Source of the DNA: Rhodocyclaceae bacterium
GTDB lineage: Bacteria; Pseudomonadota; Gammaproteobacteria; Burkholderiales; Rhodocyclaceae
Assembly: GCA_020849155.1 (NCBI GenBank)
Contig: JADLGU010000392.1
Coordinates: forward strand, 1-9,628
DNA: 9,628 nucleotides
Direction of reading: 5' to 3'
Each line of letters starts with the position of its first letter. Positions within the stretch are counted from its first letter, which is position 1. Below, one piece after another: positions 1-5,512 of the stretch. Both the position numbers and the translations under genes were made by a program. Under the pieces are notes generated by a model, which was not told the origin of the DNA, searched no databases, and saw only the letters and a program-made list of their open reading frames with translations.

Positions 1-2
1 AC

Positions 3-404
3 CCGGCCGGCATCGTCTTCTACCCGCAGTACTTCATCATGTTCAACGGCCTGGTGGAGGACTGGTTCAACCAGGGCCTGGGGGTGAACTACGCCCGCTA
101 CATCACCGAGCACCGCCTCGGCTTCCCCATCGTCAAGCTGGAATGCGACTTCGTCGCCCCCTCCAAGATCGGCGAGATCATCACCCTCGGCCTGCGCCTG
201 GAGACGCTCGGCCGCAGCTCCCTGGCCATCGCCGTCGACTGCCGCTTCAGGGAAGAGCAGCGCCTGCGCGCCAAATTCGTGCTCGTCGCCATGGATCTGG
301 ACGCCCAGCGCGCCCGGCCGCTGCCGGAGGACCTGCGCGAACTCATGCAGGCCTTCCGGCAAGGACAACTCGATATCAATAACCACCAAAGGAGAGACAC
401 ATGA
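3..404 (+). CDS. Acyl-CoA thioesterase, 4-hydroxybenzoyl-CoA thioesterase family (5' partial)
   Basis: The reading frame is open at the window edge and 133 residues are visible. They begin with PAGIVFYPQYF, which matches the hot-dog-fold 4HBT signature D-x-DPAGIVxYPxYF. Only the catalytic Asp and the first 10-15 residues should be missing. The family hydrolyses aromatic or short acyl-CoA esters in the cytoplasm as small tetramers. The rest is a normal full-length hot-dog domain (LGFPIVKLECDF, then a SLAIAVDCRF strand). Its stop overlaps the RidA-family start (ATGA), so the two are translationally coupled. A thioesterase plus RidA pair occurs in aromatic-CoA pathways such as that for 2-aminobenzoyl-CoA, so this may be the tail of such an operon. 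The substrate cannot be read from the sequence. Family assignment is strong; specificity is open. Confidence 0.85.
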   Translation, partial: PAGIVFYPQYFIMFNGLVEDWFNQGLGVNYARYITEHRLGFPIVKLECDFVAPSKIGEIITLGLRLETLGRSSLAIAVDCRFREEQRLRAKFVLVAMDLDAQRARPLPEDLRELMQAFRQGQLDINNHQRRDT

Positions 405-796
405 TGCAGATGTTCAACCCGCCCGGCTGGAAGCGGCCAAAGGGCTATTCCAACGCCGTCGCCGCCAGCGGCCGCATGGTCTTCGTCGCCGGCCAGGTCG
501 GCTGGGACGGCCAGGAGGCCTTCTGCACCGAGGACCTGGTTGGTCAGGTGAGGCAGTCGCTCGGCAACATCGTCGCCATCCTCGCCGAGGCCGGCGCCGG
601 GCCCGAGCACATCGTGCGCATGAACTGGTACCTCGCCGACAAGGAAGAGTACAACGCCCGCCTGACCGAGATCGGCGACGTCTACCGCGAGCTGATCGGC
701 CGCCACTTCCCCGCCATGACGGCACTGCAGGTGGCCGGCTTCGTCGAGCGCGGCGCCAAGGTCGAGATCGAGGTGACGGCGATGCTCCCCGGCTGA
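401..796 (+). CDS. RidA/YjgF/UK114-family protein without the canonical arginine
   Basis: The 131-residue protein has the usual RidA length and fold signatures: YSNAVAASGRMVFVAGQVGWD near the N-terminus and GAKVEIEVTAML at the C-terminus. RidA proteins are trimeric cytoplasmic enzymes that hydrolyse reactive imines and enamines. In RidA proper, an Arg in the P-A-R-S segment (Arg105 in E. coli) binds the substrate carboxylate. Here that segment reads PAMT with Met106, so deamination of 2-aminoacrylate is not expected, and this belongs to another Rid subgroup. AGGAGA at 390-395 fits a start at ATG 401 or at ATG 404. It overlaps the thioesterase gene by 4 nt, which suggests a shared catabolic pathway, perhaps hydrolysis of an enamine-type CoA intermediate. 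That role is inferred. The family call is very safe. Confidence 0.9.
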   Translation: MMQMFNPPGWKRPKGYSNAVAASGRMVFVAGQVGWDGQEAFCTEDLVGQVRQSLGNIVAILAEAGAGPEHIVRMNWYLADKEEYNARLTEIGDVYRELIGRHFPAMTALQVAGFVERGAKVEIEVTAMLPG

Positions 797-849
797 GAAT
801 CGGCCATGTCGGGGGCGGGAGGAGCGCCCTCAGGATGCTGCAGCTCGTC

Positions 850-855
850 TAGAAT
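850..855 (+). promoter_or_regulatory. Weak candidate -10 element for the GlrR-like gene
   Basis: TAGAAT lies 37 nt upstream of the ATG at 893 and differs from TATAAT at one position. No recognisable -35 sits 16-18 nt upstream, so the gene may equally be read through from the upstream operon. No sigma-54 element or TGTTGG-type palindrome is present in 797-892, so autoregulation through those sites is not visible. Confidence 0.25.
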
Positions 856-892
856 GTCCGCCAGTCATGGCAGATGCCGCCCGGGGAGGGGG

Positions 893-2230
<1,338 letters not shown>

Positions 2231-2244
2231 ATCGTGGCACTCGC

Positions 2245-2262
2245 TGTTGGTGCTCACCAACA
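2245..2262 (+). promoter_or_regulatory. Upstream activator site 1 of globin operon (TGTT-N10-AACA palindrome)
   Basis: TGTTGGTGCTCACCAACA is a perfect inverted repeat with 8-bp arms around a 2-bp centre. Its centre lies about 163 bp upstream of the start site predicted from the sigma-54 promoter at 2391, a normal position for an enhancer site. It is followed by CCGCAACAT, a sequence repeated after the corresponding site at 4017-4034. The likely ligand is the GlrR-like protein encoded at 893-2230, because E. coli GlrR binds TGTC-N10-GACA with identical half-site spacing; this assignment is inferred. Confidence 0.75.
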
Positions 2263-2309
2263 CCGCAACATACTGATAATTAAGCATCTTTGTCTTTTCG
2301 TGGGGAATC

Positions 2310-2327
2310 TGTTGGCGTTTGCCAACA
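2310..2327 (+). promoter_or_regulatory. Upstream activator site 2 of globin operon (TGTT-N10-AACA palindrome)
   Basis: TGTTGGCGTTTGCCAACA has perfect 7-bp arms around four bases. It lies exactly 65 bp downstream of the first site, about six helical turns, so both would face the same side of DNA. Its centre is about 98 bp upstream of the predicted start site. The same element at the same spacing recurs at 4082-4099. Confidence 0.78.
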
Positions 2328-2368
2328 AGCCTTCCCGCAACCAGACCGACTTCAACCGGCATCCATCT

Positions 2369-2381
2369 GAATTCATTGATG
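2369..2381 (-). promoter_or_regulatory. Possible IHF-binding site
   Basis: Read on the minus strand this matches the IHF consensus WATCAA-N4-TTR at 7 of 9 defined positions (ATCAA and TT matched). It lies between the activator sites and the sigma-54 promoter, where IHF bends DNA at many promoters of this class. The match is short and could arise by chance. The corresponding interval before 4165 is AT-rich but has a poorer match. Confidence 0.3.
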
Positions 2382-2390
2382 AAACTCTCC

Positions 2391-2406
2391 TGGCATGGCG
2401 GTTGCA
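2391..2406 (+). promoter_or_regulatory. Sigma-54 (-24/-12) promoter of the globin operon
   Basis: TGGCATGGCGGTTGCA fits the RpoN consensus TGGCAC-N5-TTGCW with one mismatch. It has the invariant GG (2392-2393) and GC (2404-2405) separated by 10 bp. Transcription should begin near 2417, giving a leader of about 40 nt before the globin start. Two palindromic activator sites lie at about -98 and -163. The second sigma-54 promoter at 4165 shares CCTGGCAYGGCGNNTGCACT with it. Confidence 0.88.
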
Positions 2407-2456
2407 CTACTCCGACCAGACCAACAACCAACGCCATCCCGGCAAGGAGATGCATC

Positions 2457-2903
2457 ATGAACAAGCTGGAATTCGAAGCCATCCGCAGCAACTGGGAAGC
2501 GATCCGCCCGAATGCGCGTTTCGCTGCCCGCCTGTTCTACACCAGGCTGTTGTTGATCGATCCCTCGCTGGGGCCGCTGTTCCGGCGCAACCCGGAGGAA
2601 CAGTCGCAGCGCCTGCTGCGGGCGATCGGGATCGCCGTGTATGGCATCAGCCAGCCGCGCATCTTGCAGCCCCTGTTGCGCATGCTGGGCCGCCATCACG
2701 TCGTCCGGCGCATGACCCCCAGCCAATTCGAATCGATCGGCCAGGCCATGCTGTGGACCCTGAGGATCGTCCTCGACGAGGCCTTCGACCGGACCTCGCG
2801 GCGCGCCTGGGATAACCTCTACCGCTCGGTCAGCGGCACCCTGCGCGACGCCTCCCGCGAAACCCAGGGCCTGCTACCGACGGAACTGCTGGCGGCGGCC
2901 TGA
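2457..2903 (+). CDS. Single-domain globin of the Vitreoscilla/flavohemoglobin class
   Basis: The 148-residue protein aligns along its whole length with bacterial single-domain globins and the globin domain of flavohemoglobins. Heme-pocket residues are all placed: Tyr28 (B10), Phe42 (CD1), Gln49 (E7), Leu53 (E11) and proximal His81 (F8, in LGRHHVV). It should bind heme b and hence O2, NO or CO in the cytoplasm. There is no FAD/NAD reductase domain, so it cannot be a self-sufficient NO dioxygenase. The proximal-side Tyr of flavohemoglobins (Tyr95, in the PEHY segment) is Phe91 here, in TPSQF. AAGGAGA (2444-2450) sits 6 nt before ATG 2457; the frame is open further upstream to 2319 but that part overlaps the promoter. 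It is the first gene of a sigma-54 operon with two PAS proteins. A sensor or NO-binding role is plausible but inferred. Confidence 0.88.
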   Translation: MNKLEFEAIRSNWEAIRPNARFAARLFYTRLLLIDPSLGPLFRRNPEEQSQRLLRAIGIAVYGISQPRILQPLLRMLGRHHVVRRMTPSQFESIGQAMLWTLRIVLDEAFDRTSRRAWDNLYRSVSGTLRDASRETQGLLPTELLAAA

Positions 2904-2929
2904 GCGCCGGCGCGACGAGGAGCCAAGCC

Positions 2930-3385
2930 ATGACCCCCGCCACCTGGTGCGTCCGCCCCCTGCCGCTGCCCGAGCCGGCCTTCACCCGCAGCCCGGCCTT
3001 CCGCGAAGTGGCCGAAGGCAGCGCCGACATGATTGCCGTGCTCGACGCCGCCGGCCGCCGCCTCTACGCCAATCCGGCCTTCGAGCGGCTGCTGAGCCGC
3101 GCCGACTTCATCTCCGGCAGCGACTCCTTCGGCCATGTCCACCCGCGCGATCGCTCCCGCGTGCGCAAGCTGTTCATGCGGGTGCTCACCGACCGGCAGG
3201 GCCGCAGCGCCCGCTACCGCATCATCGACCGTCGCGGCACGGTCCGCCATATCGAATCCCGCTCGCACGTGGTCGCCGGCGAGGCGGGCCAGGCGCCGCG
3301 GGTGATGGTCATTTCATGGGAGCTGGAACCGGTCGTGCAGCAGGCGGCCAACGACGCCCGGCTGCGCCCCGGCGCCCTGGCCTGA
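2930..3385 (+). CDS. Stand-alone PAS-domain protein
   Basis: This 151-residue soluble protein is essentially one PAS domain (about 23-132): SADMIAVLDAAGRRLYANPAF, then HPRDRSRV, YRIIDRRGTVRHIESR and a final strand. There is no kinase, cyclase, helix-turn-helix or other output domain and no membrane segment. PAS domains bind small ligands or cofactors, or mediate dimerisation; no cofactor can be assigned from the sequence. GAGGAG at 2917-2922 is 7 nt before ATG 2930, and the gene starts 26 nt after the globin stop. Its PAS domain is a clear paralogue of that in the next protein, with matching DMIAVLDA, GSDS, VHP-DR and YR-IDR segments, so the pair arose by tandem duplication. It may partner the globin or the PAS-DHp protein; that is inference. 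Confidence 0.82.
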   Translation: MTPATWCVRPLPLPEPAFTRSPAFREVAEGSADMIAVLDAAGRRLYANPAFERLLSRADFISGSDSFGHVHPRDRSRVRKLFMRVLTDRQGRSARYRIIDRRGTVRHIESRSHVVAGEAGQAPRVMVISWELEPVVQQAANDARLRPGALA

Positions 3386-3390
3386 AGCGC

Positions 3391-4005
3391 ATGCAGCGAC
3401 CCGCCGAAGCGCCGGTCGCGGCGCTGGACGAGCGCTGCTTCCAGGCCATCGCCGAGAGCGCCAGCGACATGATCGCGGTGCTCGATGCCGATGGCCGTCG
3501 CCGCTACGTCAACCCGGCCCTGGCCGGGTTGCTCGGCGGCCGCGAGCGGCTGATCGGCAGCGACTCGCTGGCCGATGTGCACCCCGAGGACCGGACTCGC
3601 CTGCGCGAATTGCTGCGCCAGGTGGTCGACAGCGGTGAGGGTCGCCGTGCCGAATACCGCGTCATCGACCGGCTGGGCCGCATCCGCTTCCTCGAATCCC
3701 AGTCCAACGTGATCGGCGCCGGGCCGGGGCCGCTGCGGGTGGTGGTGGTCTCGCGCGACGTCACCGAACGCAAGCACCTGGAGCGCGAACTCAGCGATCT
3801 GAAGCAGCGCTTCATCTCGATGACCAACCACGAACTGCGCACCCCGCTCACCACCATCCGCTCCTCGGTCGAGCTGCTGAGCGGCTACGGACCCCGCTTC
3901 AGCGCCAGCGAGCGCCAGGAACTGTTCGACGACATCCGCAGCGCCGTCGGCCACATGACCGGGATGATCGAGCACCTGCTCAAGACCTGCCGCTCCGCTG
4001 GCTGA
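3391..4005 (+). CDS. PAS-DHp (HisKA) protein lacking the kinase ATPase domain
   Basis: The 204-residue protein has a PAS domain (about 15-124, ending in DVTERKHLERE), a short coiled linker, and a HisKA domain (about 135-200) with the H-box FISMTNHELRTPL; the phosphoacceptor is His147. It then stops after MIEHLLKTCRSAG, where a histidine kinase would continue into the HATPase domain with N, G1 and G2 boxes. None of these follows in any frame, because the next 228 nt are a control region. It therefore cannot phosphorylate itself but could accept phosphate as a phosphotransferase, or form mixed dimers with a full kinase. Its DHp matches that of the six-PAS kinase at 5509-9030 at about 35 of 71 positions in a hand alignment. 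It starts 5 nt after the preceding stop without a good ribosome site, so translation is probably coupled. Confidence 0.82.
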   Translation: MQRPAEAPVAALDERCFQAIAESASDMIAVLDADGRRRYVNPALAGLLGGRERLIGSDSLADVHPEDRTRLRELLRQVVDSGEGRRAEYRVIDRLGRIRFLESQSNVIGAGPGPLRVVVVSRDVTERKHLERELSDLKQRFISMTNHELRTPLTTIRSSVELLSGYGPRFSASERQELFDDIRSAVGHMTGMIEHLLKTCRSAG

Positions 4006-4016
4006 CCCGGCCCGGG

Positions 4017-4034
4017 CGTCCCCAATCGCCAACA
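4017..4034 (+). promoter_or_regulatory. Degenerate upstream activator site 1 of the second module
   Basis: CGTCCCCAATCGCCAACA keeps the right half-site CCAACA, but its left half (CGTCCC instead of TGTTGG) is decayed. It is recognised by position: its right end is exactly 65 bp before the right end of the perfect site at 4082-4099, as in the globin control region. The flanking CCAACACCGCAACAT is identical at 2257-2271. It may bind weakly or only cooperatively. Confidence 0.5.
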
Positions 4035-4081
4035 CCGCAACATCCTGTTTCCAATGAGTTTTTCTGAAAAGCCCGGTGTCA

Positions 4082-4099
4082 TGTTGGCATTCGCCAACA
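4082..4099 (+). promoter_or_regulatory. Upstream activator site 2 of the second module (TGTT-N10-AACA palindrome)
   Basis: TGTTGGCATTCGCCAACA has perfect 7-bp arms TGTTGGC/GCCAACA. It differs from the site at 2310-2327 only in the four central bases. Its centre is about 100 bp upstream of the start site predicted for the sigma-54 promoter at 4165, against about 98 bp in the globin module. Confidence 0.78.
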
Positions 4100-4164
4100 G
4101 ATTGCCCCGCCCGGGAATCCGGAAGAAGTTTGCAACAAACTGTTTTATATACATTTTCAATACC

Positions 4165-4180
4165 TGGCACGGCGCCTGCA
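4165..4180 (+). promoter_or_regulatory. Sigma-54 (-24/-12) promoter of the exported-protein operon
   Basis: TGGCACGGCGCCTGCA has a perfect -24 TGGCAC, the invariant GG (4166-4167) and GC (4178-4179) 10 bp apart, and CTGC instead of TTGC at -12. The predicted start is near 4191, giving a leader of about 42 nt. AT-rich DNA at about 4130-4164 precedes it, as expected for a bendable spacer between enhancer and promoter. Confidence 0.85.
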
Positions 4181-4194
4181 CTGAACAGGGCAAG

Positions 4195-4211
4195 CCCCGC
4201 AAGTGGCGGGG
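4195..4211 (+). other. Hairpin in the 5' leader of the exported-protein mRNA
   Basis: CCCCGC (4195-4200) and GCGGGG (4206-4211) form a 6-bp all-GC stem with loop AAGTG. It begins about 4 nt after the predicted sigma-54 start and ends 9 nt before the AGGAGA ribosome site. No U-run follows, so it is not an intrinsic terminator. A 5'-end stem could protect the transcript from decay; that function is inferred. Confidence 0.5.
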
Positions 4212-4232
4212 TCACCCTAGAGGAGAAACGCC

Positions 4233-4718
4233 ATGAAATCGAAACTCGCCGCCGCCCTGATCGTTCTGGCCTCGCAACCCGCCCTCGCCGAAGAGCCCTA
4301 CTGGGACAACCTCGCCAACGGCTTCGACAAGATGATCTACGCGCAACAAGACAATGCCGCCTATTGGAACAACATCCAATCCAGCTTCCGCAACATGATC
4401 GAGCACGCACCGTACAACGGCCCCACCGCGGTCACGGTGGCCCTTGGCGAACAAGATCCGGTTGCCGTCCTGATCCATGCCAGGGTGTGGGGCAACGGTC
4501 CGACCCCGCCCGTCGCCGGCGCCGATCCGCACCATGAGCTGATCGGCTCCTCGTTCGCCCGCGCGTTCGCACACGAGCCCCACGCCGGCCCGACCGGCGT
4601 CACCGTGGCGCGCCAGCTCGATCACCGCGTCGACCGCCTGGTCTTCGCCCTGAGCCAGGACAACAAGGCGCCAGCCATGACGATGGCGGCTGGCGAAAGC
4701 GAGAAGGTAGTGAAGTGA
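4233..4718 (+). CDS. Exported protein of unknown function with an internal repeat
   Basis: The 161-residue protein has a clear Sec signal peptide: MKSK, a hydrophobic core, and an A-L-A cleavage site after residue 19. The mature part is probably periplasmic and contains no cysteine and no lipobox. I do not recognise a family. Two copies of a roughly 20-residue unit are visible: residues 51-70 (SF..., H-x-P-x-x-GPTAVTVA) and 107-126 (SF..., H-x-P-x-x-GPTGVTVA), identical at 11 of 20 positions. An aromatic-rich N-terminal part (YWDNLANGFDKMI, then YWNNIQSSFRNMI) may be another duplication. AGGAGA (4221-4226) is well placed before ATG 4233. It is the first gene after a sigma-54 promoter and its stop overlaps the start of the next membrane protein, so the two probably act together at the membrane. 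Confidence 0.8.
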   Translation: MKSKLAAALIVLASQPALAEEPYWDNLANGFDKMIYAQQDNAAYWNNIQSSFRNMIEHAPYNGPTAVTVALGEQDPVAVLIHARVWGNGPTPPVAGADPHHELIGSSFARAFAHEPHAGPTGVTVARQLDHRVDRLVFALSQDNKAPAMTMAAGESEKVVK

Positions 4719-5119
4719 TGCGTGCGGCAGACGATGGCCGGGGCGACATCGCCCTGGCCTGGTTCCGCGCGGCGGTGGTGTATCTGCTGATCGCGGTCGC
4801 GCTCGGCGTCACGATGGGGGCGCGCAGCGACTTTGCAATGCGCTCGGTGCACTCGCACCTGAACCTGCTGGGCTGGGTATCGCTCGCCCTGATGGGCCTG
4901 ATCTACCAGCAGCTACCGCAGCTTGGCGCCAGGCCTCTGGCCAAATGGCAGTTCCGACTGCACAACTGCGGCCTCGCCGGCATGGCCGCCGGACTGGCGG
5001 CAAAGGCCCACGGTCTGTCGTCGGGCGATCAACTGGTCGGCGTCGGATCCATCGTGCTGGCCGTCGCCGTTCTGATCTTCGCGTTGAATATCCTGCCCGC
5101 GCGTCTGCCCGGCGACTGA
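4718..5119 (+). CDS. Small membrane protein resembling heme-copper oxidase subunit I
   Basis: The 133-residue protein has about four membrane helices (roughly 14-36, 47-67, 82-98 and 104-126). The segment VHSHLNLLGWVSLALMGLIYQQLP (His45, His47) and a later RLHN (His82) resemble heme-ligand helices of cbb3-oxidase/NO-reductase-type subunit I. It is far shorter than the 12-helix catalytic subunit and lacks the copper-ligand region, so it is not an oxidase by itself. Heme binding or an accessory/sensor role is possible but inferred. ATG 4718 overlaps the upstream stop (TGATG); a GTG at 4715 is an alternative start, with AGAAGG at 4702-4707 serving either. It is probably cotranscribed with the exported protein and ends 9 nt from the convergent response-regulator gene, with no visible terminator between them. 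Confidence 0.75.
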   Translation: MRAADDGRGDIALAWFRAAVVYLLIAVALGVTMGARSDFAMRSVHSHLNLLGWVSLALMGLIYQQLPQLGARPLAKWQFRLHNCGLAGMAAGLAAKAHGLSSGDQLVGVGSIVLAVAVLIFALNILPARLPGD

Positions 5120-5128
5120 TCGGAAAAG

Positions 5129-5512
5129 TCAGTCTCCCCGAGACGGCGAGTTGCCCAGCAATCGGGCGATCACTTCACGCATCTCGCCCAATTCGAACGG
5201 CTTGGTGACGTACGCGTCGGCGCCCTGGGCCAGGCCGGCGCGGCGGGTGTCCCTTTCCGCGCTGGCGGTGAGGAAGCAGAAGGCGACGCGGCGCGTCGCC
5301 GGATCGGCGCGCACCTCCTTGAGCACGGCGAAGCCGTCGAGCTCCGGCATCATCAGGTCGCAGATGATCAGGTCCGGCCGCTGCGCGCGCGCCGCCTCGA
5401 CGCCGGCGCGGCCGTCGGCGGCCTCGAACACCTCGTGCCCCTCCAGGCGCAGGAAGCGCCGCAGGTTGGCACGGATGGCGTCCTCGTCCTCGATGATCAG
5501 AATCCTGCTCAT
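5129..5512 (-). CDS. Single-domain response regulator (CheY/Spo0F-like receiver)
   Basis: The 127-residue protein is one receiver domain with the full active site: E8/D9 in IIEDED, phosphoacceptor Asp52 in LIICDLMMPELDG, Thr82 in FLTAS, and Lys104 in YVTKPFE. No DNA-binding or enzymatic output follows; the protein ends about 10 residues after the last receiver helix. Its ATG overlaps the stop of the six-PAS kinase by 4 nt (ATGA), so it is almost certainly the kinase's cognate receiver. Lone receivers act through protein contacts or pass phosphate to a histidine phosphotransferase in a relay. The PAS-DHp protein at 3391-4005 is a candidate acceptor in this window. The family call is secure; the downstream partner is inferred. 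Confidence 0.92.
   Translation of the reverse strand: MSRILIIEDEDAIRANLRRFLRLEGHEVFEAADGRAGVEAARAQRPDLIICDLMMPELDGFAVLKEVRADPATRRVAFCFLTASAERDTRRAGLAQGADAYVTKPFELGEMREVIARLLGNSPSRGD

Noticed and set aside
813..829. GGGCG/CGCCC inverted repeat after the RidA gene as an intrinsic terminator
   Set aside because: The stem is only 5 bp and no U-run follows.
806..892. Start of the GlrR-like gene at 806
   Set aside because: The added 29 residues are not receiver-like; ATG 893 has a ribosome site and gives the normal family length.
2421..2426. CCAACA in the globin leader as a further activator site
   Set aside because: The matching left half-site is absent and it lies downstream of the predicted transcription start; a chance half-site.
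3391..4232. PAS-DHp gene as a frameshifted full kinase
   Set aside because: No N, G1 or G2 box appears in any frame of 4006-4232, and this stretch carries an organised sigma-54 control region.
4054..4236. Small open frame of 60 codons between the two operons
   Set aside because: It runs through the activator site and the sigma-54 promoter, has no ribosome site, and shows no protein-like composition.
5120..5128. Terminator between the convergent operons
   Set aside because: The gap is 9 nt with no inverted repeat; no terminator can be supported.
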